A DNA stretch of 6,157 bases from Pseudomonadota bacterium (lineage in GTDB: Bacteria; Myxococcota_A; Polyangia; Polyangiales; Polyangiaceae): positions 1 to 6,157 of the forward strand of contig JAEYWK010000158.1 of NCBI GenBank assembly GCA_023431345.1. Reading direction: 5' to 3'. Position 1 is the stretch's first letter. Every line of letters starts with the position of its first letter. Shown one piece after another: positions 1 to 6,129 of this stretch. The notes beneath the pieces were generated by a model that ran no database searches, was not told the DNA's origin, and saw only the letters and a program-made list of their open reading frames with translations. The translations under genes and the position numbers were made by a program.

Positions 1-230
1 CTATGGCTCAGGCTACTGAGCCCAGCCGTGATGCGCTGGAACTCGACGTCGACGTCGACGTCAGGACGAGCGGCCGCCGTGATGCTCGCGAGCTCGAGCT
101 GCGTGACGGTCCATCTCGCTCCACCGACAGCTCTCACGACGCGCGCAAAGGCGCCGATACTCGCCTCTAGCACGCCCACGTCAACGTTCTCGTGGTCGAC
201 CGCGACGTGAAACCGCAGTTCGCCCGGCAT
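1..230 (-). CDS. Unrecognised protein, N-terminal part, cut by the left window edge
   Basis: An open frame of 76 codons starts at the ATG at 230-228 and stays open to the window edge, so the C-terminus is missing. The start is well supported: GGAGGT lies 4-5 bases upstream on the minus strand (240-235). The protein begins MPGELRFHVAVDHENVDVGV and contains a segment RWTVTQLELASI. The pattern of a beta-like strand, a helix of about 20 residues (VLEASIGAFARVVRAV) and a W-x-V-x-x-L-E strand looks like a small alpha/beta protein. I do not recognise the family and assign no function. The tract DVDVDVE is encoded by a short TCGACG repeat. The gene is transcribed away from the restriction-modification gene, so the roughly 106 bp between them must hold both promoters. 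The strong Shine-Dalgarno and coding-like codon use make a real gene likely. Confidence 0.7.
   Translation of the reverse strand, partial: MPGELRFHVAVDHENVDVGVLEASIGAFARVVRAVGGARWTVTQLELASITAAARPDVDVDVEFQRITAGLSSLSH
43..62. repeat. Short tandem repeat of TCGACG
   Basis: The hexamer TCGACG is repeated 3.3 times without error. It lies inside the left-edge gene and encodes alternating Asp-Val on the minus strand. A hexamer keeps the reading frame when copies are gained or lost. Confidence 0.6.
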
Positions 231-234
231 CGGC

Positions 235-240
235 ACCTCC
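235..240 (-). promoter_or_regulatory. Shine-Dalgarno of the left-edge gene
   Basis: GGAGGT on the minus strand sits 4 bases before the ATG at 230. It is close to the ideal anti-16S match and fixes the start of the partial gene. Confidence 0.75.
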
Positions 241-336
241 CCGCGCGCCAGTCTGCCAGGCCAGCGGCCATGCTCGCTCGCCTCTTCCTCGTTGCGCCAT
301 ACCCGCGTCGTGGGTGACGGACGCTACGGTGCGAAG

Positions 337-3300
337 GTGCCACCGCAGACACCCGAACGCACCCCCCAATGGCTGGCCGGAGCGGTCTCAGCCTTCGGCA
401 CGGACGCCCGCGACAAGCTCGCCGGACCCGGCCAGCCCGAGGCCAACATCCGCACCCCGCTCGAGACGCTGCTCCGCGCAGTCGGCGCCCACCTCGGCCG
501 CAACGTCGTGTTCTTTGACGAGGTCCGCGACGCCGAACGCCGCGTACGCCCCGACTACGCCTTCAACGTCGACGCCGTCCTGACCGGCTATGTCGAGGTC
601 AAGGCTCCTGACGTCTCGATCGACCCGGCTACCTTCACCGGGCACGACCTCGAGCAGTGGGAGCGCCAGCGCGACCTGCCCAACCTGATCTACACCAACG
701 GGACCGACTTCCGCCTCTACCGCGATGGCGAGCCTGTCGGCGAGCCGGTGCGTCTCGACGGCGACCTGCGAACCGCCGGGCCAGACCTGAGCGCACCGCC
801 GGCACTCGAGGCCATGCTGCGCGACGCGTTCGACTGGGCGCCCGCGCCCATCACCAACGTCAACGCCCTGGTACGCGCCGTTGCGCCACTGACCCGGCTG
901 CTGCGCGGCGAGGTCGTCGACCAGCTTGAGGCTGAACGGCGCGCCACCGCCAGCAGTCAGCCATTCACCGGCCTCGCCGCCGACTGGCGAGGCCTTCTGT
1001 TCCCGCACGCCACGGACCAGCAGTTCGCCGACGGCTATGCGCAGGCGGTCACGTTCGCACTCCTGCTGGCCCGAACCCGCGGCATCGACCTGGCCGGACA
1101 GCCGCTGCACGAGGTCGGTAACGCCCTGGGCGCCACCCACTCCCTGATGGGGCGTGCTCTGCAGCTGCTCACAGACGCCGTCGCGGCCGACTTCAAGGTC
1201 ACGCTCGACCTGCTCGTGCGGGTCATCGGCGCCGTCCGCTGGGATCGGATCCGGACCAACAGACGAGACCCCTACCTGTACCTGTACGAGGACTTCCTCG
1301 ACGAGTACGACCCGAAGCTGCGTCAGTCCTCAGGGTCGTACTACACCCCGCACGAGGTCGTCGAACCGATGGTCCGGCTCGTCGGCGACGTGCTGCGCAC
1401 CCGCCTCGGCAAGGACGCCGGCTACGCCGACCCGAACGTCTTTATCGTCGACCCCGCCATGGGAACCGGCGCCTACCTGCAGCAGGTCCTCGCATCCGTC
1501 GCGCAGGACGTCGAGGAACAGGAAGGCCCCGGGGCGGTGCCGGGTCGGCTGACCGAGGCGGCTGCGCGGGTCGTCGGGTTCGAGATCCAGATGGGCCCGT
1601 ACGCGGTCGCCCAGCTGCGCGCCGGGGACCTTCTGGCCGGCGCCGGCGCGACAGCCCCACCCGGAGGGATGCGCCTGTACGTGACCGACACGCTCGACGA
1701 CCCGCACGCACCCGTGCAGCAGCTCGCCTCCACCCTCGCGCCGATCTCGCAGTCCCGGGCCGACGCCAGCGAGGTCAAAGCCAGCCAGGACGTCACCGTC
1801 GTCATCGGCAACCCTCCCTGGGACGAGAACGCGGCCGGCCGAGGCGGCTGGGTGGAGAACGGGTCCGCCGCCCACGGGCGCAACGCGCGAGCGATCATGG
1901 CGGACTTCCGCAGCGCCGGCGACGGTGTGAACGCCCAGAACCTCAAGCACATGCACGTGTTCTTCTGGCGCTGGGCCACCTGGAAGGTCTGGGAGTCCAC
2001 GCCGCCGCCCGCCACCGATGAGGGCGATGCCGGCGTGGTCTGCTTCATCTCCACCTCCGCCTATGGGACCGGGCCTGCCTTCCGCGGGATGCGTCAGTAC
2101 CTGCGCCGTTGGGCGAGCGAGGGCTGGTTCATCGACCTGTCCCCTGAAGGCCAGCAGCCCGCGGTCAACACGCGCGTGTTCCCCGGCGTGCAGCAGCGCA
2201 TCGCGATCGGGCTGTTCGTCCGTCGTCCGGGCACCTCCCGCGACGAGCCGGCCGACATCCGCACCATCAGCCTGTCCGGCACCCAGTCCACCAAGTTCGC
2301 CGCGCTGGACGCCCTGGGCCTCGACGACGCGCACTGGCTGGCGACCCGCACAGGGTGGACCGAGCGGTTCACGCCGGCGGCCGAGGGTGCCTGGGACCAG
2401 TGGCCCGCGATGGACGACCTGATGCCCTGGACCAGTCCTGGCGTCACCCTCAACCGCGCCTGGCCGTACTCCCCTTCTGAACAGGCGCTCAAGGATCGGT
2501 GGAGCACGGTCGTCTCGGAGACCGACCCGAGGCGCAAGCGCGAGCTGTTCAAGGAGAGCCGCGATGCGCGCGTTGACCGTGACAAGGATTCCTTGCCGGG
2601 CATTGACACGTACCGCTACCGCGGCGCGTTCCAGAGCGAGCGGGGAGACTGTCCGCGACCGGTTCGAGCCGGATACCGCGCCTTTGACCGTCACTGGGTC
2701 ATACCCGATGCTCGCCTCATGCATGCGGGGCGGCCCGCGCTCTGGGCTGCGCGGCGGCCCGGCCAGGTCTTCGTCGTCGAGCTGCACTCCACCGAGTTCA
2801 AGAGCGGTCCGGCGCTCGTGTTCAGTGCGCTCATCCCCGACATGCACCACTTCAAGGGGTCCGAGGGCGGGCGGGTACTGCCGCTGCTTCACGCCGATGG
2901 CAGCGCCAACCTGCCGCCCGGGCTCACGGCAGCGCTCGGCAGCGTGCTCGGCACGACCGTCACGCCGCAGGACCTGCTCTCCTACATCGCGGCCATCACC
3001 GGCCATCCCGCATACCGAGAGACGTTCGTCGACGAACTGCGCGACCCTGGCGTGCGCATCCCCCTGACGAGCGATCCCGACCTGTGGCGCCGCGGCATCG
3101 AGCTCGGCGACCAAGTACTGCTCGCTCACACCTTCGGTGGTGACGGCCAAGGCACCGATGTGGCCTTCCCCACCGGTGACCCGCGTCGCGTCCGCTCGCT
3201 CACTCCCGTCACGTCCATGCCGGCCTCGATCACCTACGACCCGGACACCCAGACCATCGAGCTCGGCGGCGGCACCTTTGGCCCCGTCAGCCAGGCCGTG

Positions 3301-3639
3301 CGCGACTACACCGTCGGCGGCCGCAATGTCCTGGACGGTTGGGTCTCCTTCCGGCGGGCCGAACCGGCCGGCAGGCGGAGCAGCCCCCTCGACGACATCA
3401 ACCCGATCAGCTGGGAGCCTGCATGGACCACGGACCTGCTCCAGGTCCTGTCAGTACTCACTCGCCTGGTCGAACTCGAAGGAGACCAGGAGGTGCTGCT
3501 CGCAGACGTGCTGGCCGGCGACGTGCTCACACGCGACGAGCTCGCATCTGCAGGAGTGCGGTGGCCTGCCCGGCCTGCTGACCGCAAGCCCAGACGCGCG
3601 CTCACACTCGCCATCGACGCCGACGGAACCCGGGCATAG
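337..3639 (+). CDS. Type ISP-like single-chain restriction-modification enzyme (nuclease-methyltransferase-specificity, no helicase)
   Basis: This bifunctional enzyme is expected to methylate adenine N6 at a recognition site and cut unmodified DNA. Seen, numbered from the GTG at 337 (1100 aa): a PD-(D/E)XK nuclease at about 25-130 with D73 and E87-V-K89; a helical connector to about 310; the family signature LYEDFLDEYDPKLR followed by SGSYYTP (331-338); SAM-binding motif I DPAMGTGAY (372-380); acidic E416 after motif I; catalytic NPPW (492-495); and a C-terminal region with YRAFDRHW (780-787) and SALIPDMHHFKGSEGG (830-845), which match the type ISP C-terminal/specificity domain. Classical type ISP enzymes (LlaGI, LlaBIII) are about 1,570 aa with an SF2 helicase between nuclease and methyltransferase. 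No Walker A or DExx box is present here, so the plan is closer to type IIG. The start is uncertain: in-frame TTG 292, GTG 310 and GTG 337 all lack a good Shine-Dalgarno; 337 leaves a normal divergent intergenic space. The frame is intact and all key residues are present. It stands alone, with no separate specificity or restriction subunit beside it. Confidence 0.93.
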   Translation: MPPQTPERTPQWLAGAVSAFGTDARDKLAGPGQPEANIRTPLETLLRAVGAHLGRNVVFFDEVRDAERRVRPDYAFNVDAVLTGYVEVKAPDVSIDPATFTGHDLEQWERQRDLPNLIYTNGTDFRLYRDGEPVGEPVRLDGDLRTAGPDLSAPPALEAMLRDAFDWAPAPITNVNALVRAVAPLTRLLRGEVVDQLEAERRATASSQPFTGLAADWRGLLFPHATDQQFADGYAQAVTFALLLARTRGIDLAGQPLHEVGNALGATHSLMGRALQLLTDAVAADFKVTLDLLVRVIGAVRWDRIRTNRRDPYLYLYEDFLDEYDPKLRQSSGSYYTPHEVVEPMVRLVGDVLRTRLGKDAGYADPNVFIVDPAMGTGAYLQQVLASVAQDVEEQEGPGAVPGRLTEAAARVVGFEIQMGPYAVAQLRAGDLLAGAGATAPPGGMRLYVTDTLDDPHAPVQQLASTLAPISQSRADASEVKASQDVTVVIGNPPWDENAAGRGGWVENGSAAHGRNARAIMADFRSAGDGVNAQNLKHMHVFFWRWATWKVWESTPPPATDEGDAGVVCFISTSAYGTGPAFRGMRQYLRRWASEGWFIDLSPEGQQPAVNTRVFPGVQQRIAIGLFVRRPGTSRDEPADIRTISLSGTQSTKFAALDALGLDDAHWLATRTGWTERFTPAAEGAWDQWPAMDDLMPWTSPGVTLNRAWPYSPSEQALKDRWSTVVSETDPRRKRELFKESRDARVDRDKDSLPGIDTYRYRGAFQSERGDCPRPVRAGYRAFDRHWVIPDARLMHAGRPALWAARRPGQVFVVELHSTEFKSGPALVFSALIPDMHHFKGSEGGRVLPLLHADGSANLPPGLTAALGSVLGTTVTPQDLLSYIAAITGHPAYRETFVDELRDPGVRIPLTSDPDLWRRGIELGDQVLLAHTFGGDGQGTDVAFPTGDPRRVRSLTPVTSMPASITYDPDTQTIELGGGTFGPVSQAVRDYTVGGRNVLDGWVSFRRAEPAGRRSSPLDDINPISWEPAWTTDLLQVLSVLTRLVELEGDQEVLLADVLAGDVLTRDELASAGVRWPARPADRKPRRALTLAIDADGTRA

Positions 3640-3711
3640 GCCGCCATGGGTGGTCCAACCGGCACCCAGCGGCTCGAGCCGCGGCGACAGCGTCACCTTT
3701 CGTGGCGACCA

Positions 3712-3728
3712 AGAGCCGGAGCGGCTCT
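3712..3728 (+). terminator. Candidate terminator hairpin after the restriction-modification gene
   Basis: AGAGCCG-GAG-CGGCTCT forms a perfect 7-bp stem with a 3-base loop, 72 bases after the stop codon of the restriction-modification gene and just before the IS end. A T-run is absent, so termination is only a proposal. A second palindrome, GCGGCTCGAGCCGC at 3669-3682, lies upstream with no loop. The hairpin could also act on transcripts leaving the IS. Confidence 0.35.
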
Positions 3729-3733
3729 AGGGC

Positions 3734-3757
3734 CTTGACCCCTGATGGTGGACACGC
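3734..3757 (+). repeat. Terminal inverted repeat of the IS, orfB side
   Basis: This end begins CTTGACCCC and ends GGTGGACACGC, matching the opposite end at 5033-5056 on the other strand. It lies 8 bases beyond the orfB stop, as expected for a compact IS. Confidence 0.85.
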
Positions 3758-3765
3758 GGGTGGTT

Positions 3766-4665
3766 TCACGCGGCGAGCGTGAGCGTAGCTGCGTGGTGGG
3801 CGTTCTCGTAGGCGGTCGGGCTGAGGTGCCCGCAGGTGGAGTGTCGGCGGCGGGCGTTGTAGCGGGTGATCCACGCGAAGACCTCGCGGCGGGCGGTGTC
3901 CGGGTCGGGCCAGCCGTCCGCGCCGGCGAGGGTCTCGCGCTTGAGGGTGGCGTTGAACGACTCGGCCATCGCGTTGTCCGCGCTGGTGCCGACCGCGCCC
4001 ATCGAGCGGCGCACGCCCAGGCGCCGGCACAGCGCGACCCAGTCCTTGGCACCGTACTGGCCGCCGTGGTCGGTGTGCATGATCGCGCCGGCCAGGCTGC
4101 CGCGGGTCGCGGCCGCCGCGTCCAGCGCGTCGGTGACCAGGTCGGCGCGCATGTGGTCGGCGATCGACCAGCCGACCAGGCGGCGCGAGAAGCAGTCGAT
4201 GACCGTAGCGAGGTAGAGGAACTTGCCGTCCCCGCATGGCAGGTACGTGATGTCGCCGACGTACTTGACGTTCGGCTCGTCCGCCGTGAAGTCCCGCTCG
4301 AGCAGGTCGGGAACGAGCGGGGCGTGCGGGTCGGGCACGGTGGTGCGCACCCGGCGGCGCAGCCGGAGCCCGACGATCGCCCGTTCGCGCATCACGCGGG
4401 CCACCCGCTTGTGGTTCACCCGCTCGCTGTCGCTTGCGCCGTCGTTGAGCTCGGCGGTGATCCGCGGTGCCCCGCACGCACGGTCGACGTCGTGGACCGC
4501 GCGGATCCGCGCCGCCAGCGCCTCGTCGTCGGCTGCTCGCGCGGCCCAGGCGGGCGCCGCAGCGACCCACTTGTAGAACGAGGACCGGGCGATCCCCAGG
4601 ACCTGGCACAGCCGCTTCACCGAGGAGGTGGACTGGTGGTCGGCGACGAACTGGAAGCGGCTCAC
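3766..4665 (-). CDS. IS3-family transposase OrfB (DDE catalytic subunit)
   Basis: This 299-aa protein is the catalytic half of an IS3 transposase, which cuts and joins the element ends. It contains an N-terminal helical region typical of OrfB (VKRLCQVLGIARSSFYKW), then an rve-type integrase core with D138 in VGDITYL, D199 in HTDHGGQY and E235 in NAMAESFNATLKRE. The spacing from the second Asp to the Glu is 35 residues, the IS3 DD(35)E pattern. Length is normal. The chosen start is the GTG at 4665, preceded by GGGGAG 8 bases upstream and overlapping the orfA stop as GTGA. The frame is -1 relative to orfA and stays open upstream to 4866, so a fused OrfAB product by -1 frameshift is also possible. 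I see no classic A-rich slippery heptamer in the overlap, which favours translational coupling. Confidence 0.95.
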   Translation of the reverse strand: MSRFQFVADHQSTSSVKRLCQVLGIARSSFYKWVAAAPAWAARAADDEALAARIRAVHDVDRACGAPRITAELNDGASDSERVNHKRVARVMRERAIVGLRLRRRVRTTVPDPHAPLVPDLLERDFTADEPNVKYVGDITYLPCGDGKFLYLATVIDCFSRRLVGWSIADHMRADLVTDALDAAAATRGSLAGAIMHTDHGGQYGAKDWVALCRRLGVRRSMGAVGTSADNAMAESFNATLKRETLAGADGWPDPDTARREVFAWITRYNARRRHSTCGHLSPTAYENAHHAATLTLAA

Positions 4666-4991
4666 CAGTTCGTCTCCCCGGCGAAATACTTCGCCGCGGC
4701 GCGCAGAATCTCCCGCTCTGTGGCCAGCTTGCGGGTCTCGCCCTCCAGCTCGAGCACCCGGGCGCGCAGCCGGGCCAGCTCCTGCGCCGGTGTCTCGTCG
4801 CCGGGCGCCGCCGTCGCCGGCGGTCGGGACTGGCCGCGGATCGGCACACCGGCCGCCTTGATCCACCCCGACAACGTCGCGTCCATGACGCCCAGGTCCG
4901 CGGCGATTCCCGCGACCGTGGCGCTCGGCGTCGAGCGGTACAACTCGACGGCATCACGGCGGAACTCCGCCGAGTACGTCTTCCTGGCCAT
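4662..4991 (-). CDS. IS3-family transposase OrfA (DNA-binding subunit)
   Basis: This 109-aa protein should bind the IS ends and cooperate with OrfB. It starts MARKTYSAEFRRDAVELY, the usual opening of IS3 OrfA proteins. Residues about 6-47 form a helix-turn-helix (SATVAGIAADLGVMDATLSGWI). Residues about 70-100 form a leucine-zipper-like coiled coil (ELARLRARVLELEGETRKLA) used for multimerisation in this family. The ATG at 4991 was chosen because homologues begin this way and GAGAAG lies 8 bases upstream. An in-frame GTG at 5042, inside the terminal repeat, has no Shine-Dalgarno. Its TGA overlaps the orfB GTG. Confidence 0.93.
   Translation of the reverse strand: MARKTYSAEFRRDAVELYRSTPSATVAGIAADLGVMDATLSGWIKAAGVPIRGQSRPPATAAPGDETPAQELARLRARVLELEGETRKLATEREILRAAAKYFAGETNW
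4674..4679 (-). promoter_or_regulatory. Shine-Dalgarno that sets the orfB start
   Basis: GGGGAG on the minus strand lies inside the last codons of orfA, 8 bases before the GTG at 4665. With the GTGA stop-start overlap it supports independent, coupled initiation of OrfB. Confidence 0.6.
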
Positions 4992-5032
4992 GACCAGATC
5001 TTCTCGCTTCCTCCGAGACAGCCTCGGAATCA

Positions 5033-5056
5033 GCGTGTCCACCTCACGGGGTCAAG
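5033..5056 (-). repeat. Terminal inverted repeat of the IS, orfA side
   Basis: Read on the minus strand this is CTTGACCCC, GTGA, GGTGGACACGC. It lies upstream of orfA, where the IS promoter should be. The orfA frame extends back into it through a GTG at 5042, but that start has no Shine-Dalgarno. Confidence 0.85.
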
Positions 5057-5359
5057 TCCCCACCCACCATCAGGCGTGTTCACCACGAACCGCGAAGAGC
5101 CGACATAGCGCCGGTCGCAGGTTGCGCCTCATTGCGGTTCTTTGACCTCAGCGAGGGGGGAGAGATCCCGACGCTTGCGCCGCTGGGGGGCCTGGTGAAC
5201 TTGGAGCGGTTGTACCTCTACGACTCGACGAGAGTCACGGACGGGGATCTGAGTCCGATCGCTAGATTGCCGAGGTTGAAGGACTTCAGGATGCAGAACC
5301 GTCGAGGCTACGTGCCGTCGGTCAACCAGGTTCAGGAGGTGATTGCCCACCGCGGATGA
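5057..5359 (+). pseudogene. Leucine-rich-repeat protein, 3' remnant truncated at the IS
   Basis: The frame ending at the TGA at 5357-5359 encodes LRR-like units: DIAPVAGCASLRFFDLSEGG, then TLAPLGGLVNLERLYLYDS, then DGDLSPIARLPRLKDFRMQN. The L-x-x-L-x-x-L periodicity is that of bacterial leucine-rich-repeat proteins, which usually bind other proteins. Clear LRR sequence starts at about 5102, upstream of the first usable start codon (TTG 5132), so the beginning is missing. The frame runs back without a stop to the IS end at 5056, where it has no ATG and no Shine-Dalgarno. No LRR coding sequence is found on the other side of the IS (3640-3733), so this is not a simple insertion into an otherwise intact gene. 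It is probably not expressed as a functional protein. Confidence 0.75.
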
Positions 5360-5553
5360 CTTGCCGGACGCCGGCTGTGATGACCCCTACTCCGGCCACT
5401 GTGTGCAATGGAGTAGCTGTGGCCGTCCTCGACGACGACGCACGCGGCGTTGTGGTCGGTGAACTGCGGGTTGATGCTGAACCCGACGGCCTCGTAGAAC
5501 GCCTTGGCGCGCTCGAGGTCGGTCACCGGCAGGTTGACGAACATCGCGGTCAT
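5332..5553 (-). pseudogene. VOC/glyoxalase-superfamily protein, 5' remnant
   Basis: The frame begins MTAMFVNLPVTDLERAKAFY and continues through EAVGFSINPQFTDHNAACVV, the first beta-alpha-beta-beta unit of a VOC (glyoxalase/dioxygenase-like) protein. Family similarity is lost after VVVED (about 5425). The remaining 30 residues are arginine- and histidine-rich with no VOC character, and the frame stops at 5332 inside the LRR remnant. The total of 73 aa is about half of the usual 120-140. None of the three minus-strand frames resumes VOC sequence, so this is a truncation and not a simple frameshift. The start is good: ATG at 5553 with GGGGAG (5565-5560) 6 bases upstream, so translation may still occur. 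Metal ligands that lie later in the fold are lost, so catalysis is unlikely. Confidence 0.8.
5387..5424. repeat. Interlocked inverted repeats in the gap between two gene remnants
   Basis: Two perfect inverted pairs are interleaved. CTACTCC (5387-5393) pairs with GGAGTAG (5410-5416), and GGCCAC (5394-5399) pairs with GTGGCC (5419-5424). The order a-b-a'-b' is that of an H-type pseudoknot in RNA, or of nested half-sites in DNA. The segment lies in the 65 bp (5360-5425) that belong to neither the LRR nor the VOC remnant. Function unknown. Confidence 0.5.
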
Positions 5554-5565
5554 GGCGGGCTCCCC

Positions 5566-5593
5566 TGGCTTCGGACATACGTGGACGAAGCCA
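5566..5593. promoter_or_regulatory. Perfect 8-bp inverted repeat between the heme-domain gene and the VOC remnant
   Basis: TGGCTTCG (5566-5573) and CGAAGCCA (5586-5593) are perfect inverted copies around a 12-base centre. The structure lies 45 bases after the stop of the UPF0303-like gene and just upstream of the Shine-Dalgarno of the VOC remnant on the same strand. It could be a terminator for the first gene or an operator or 5' leader hairpin for the second. No T-run follows on the minus strand, which favours a regulatory site slightly. Confidence 0.4.
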
Positions 5594-5637
5594 CACCTGC
5601 AAGAAGCAAGTGGACCGTCAAGGGGTCCGACGAGACG

Positions 5638-6129
5638 TCAGGCGGGTGAGTTCACGCGCTGCAGCACGCGCAGCGCCTCGACGACGAGCGCGTGGTCGTC
5701 GGCCTGGTGCAGCCCGGAGACGGTGACCGTGCCGACCATGCCGACGCCCGTGACGGTCACGGGCACGCAGCCACCCGCGGCGGCGTGCAGCAGCGGGTCC
5801 AGGCCGACGTCCTCGAGGCGCTGACCCGACAGCGCGAAGCGGCGGCTGAGCAGGAACGACGCGACCTCGTACCGGCGGACCAGCCGCTCCTTGCGCTCGA
5901 TCCACGCGTCGTTGTCGGCGGACGTGCCGGGCCGCGAGGCGTGGAACAGGCGGTGCTCGCCGCGGCGGATGCTCACCGCGATCGGCAGGTCGCGCTCGCG
6001 CGCGGTCTCCCACAGCCACGAGCCCACCGCCCACGCGTCGTCCTCGGTGAACCGGGTCAGCTCCAGCGTGGGGGCCTGCGCCTCGAGGTCCGCGATCAGG
6101 GTGCGCAGCTCGTCGTGCTCGGTCGTCAT
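5638..6129 (-). CDS. UPF0303 / HbpS-like (heme-degrading-domain) protein
   Basis: This complete 163-aa protein belongs to the UPF0303 family within the GlcG/HbpS-like superfamily, whose members are often annotated as heme-degrading-domain proteins. The biochemical role of most members is unproven. Seen: an N-terminal ELTRFTEDDAWAVGSWLWE stretch (23-41), the family block PGTSADNDAWIERK (67-80), and the C-terminal core GGCVPVTVTGVG followed by GTVTVSGLHQADDHALVVEAL (119-153). Length matches the family (about 155-165 aa). It has no signal peptide or membrane segment, so it is cytoplasmic. The ATG at 6129 was chosen because it gives the family N-terminus; only a weak AGG lies upstream. It precedes the VOC remnant on the same strand with an 84-bp gap, and is the only clearly ordinary chromosomal gene here. 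Confidence 0.9.
   Translation of the reverse strand: MTTEHDELRTLIADLEAQAPTLELTRFTEDDAWAVGSWLWETARERDLPIAVSIRRGEHRLFHASRPGTSADNDAWIERKERLVRRYEVASFLLSRRFALSGQRLEDVGLDPLLHAAAGGCVPVTVTGVGMVGTVTVSGLHQADDHALVVEALRVLQRVNSPA

Larger units (their letters stand above)
3734..5056 (-). mobile_element. IS3-family insertion sequence, apparently complete
   Basis: The element is about 1,323 bp with orfA and orfB on the minus strand, flanked by imperfect terminal inverted repeats at 3734-3757 and 5033-5056. Both ends read CTTGACCCC, then 4 divergent bases, then GGTGGACACGC (20 of 24 identical, or 23 with one gap on each side). The exact ends are uncertain: GGG just outside each repeat also matches, so the limits could be 3730-5060. 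Starting at TG (3736 and 5054) would suit the usual IS3 termini. No 3-4 bp target duplication is seen for any of these choices. Both transposase frames are intact, so the element may be active. Confidence 0.93.

Noticed and set aside
1330..3150. Long open frame of 606 codons on the minus strand
   Set aside because: It lies wholly antisense to the restriction-modification gene, shows no recognisable domain and has the Gly/Arg/Val-rich make-up of GC-rich shadow frames.
3646..3738. Small 30-codon frame after the restriction-modification gene
   Set aside because: It has no Shine-Dalgarno, a composition of random GC-rich sequence, and its stop lies within the IS terminal repeat.
3602..4957. Open frame of 451 codons on the minus strand in the third frame of the IS
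   Set aside because: It overlaps orfA and orfB in another frame, is extremely Arg/Pro-rich, and crosses the IS end into unrelated sequence.
3745..5145. Long open frame of 466 codons on the plus strand across the IS
   Set aside because: It is antisense to both transposase genes, with biased composition and no family match.
5343..5425. Protein-like reading DDLPDAGCDDPYSGHC in a shifted frame after the LRR stop
   Set aside because: It would need a frameshift at the end of the LRR remnant, runs quickly into an Arg-rich tail, and I recognise no family. It is kept only as a possibility for the 65-bp gap.
5593..5621. Possible minus-strand promoter with TTGACG as -35 box
   Set aside because: The position 17 bases downstream reads AGGTGT, a poor -10 element, so there is too little support.
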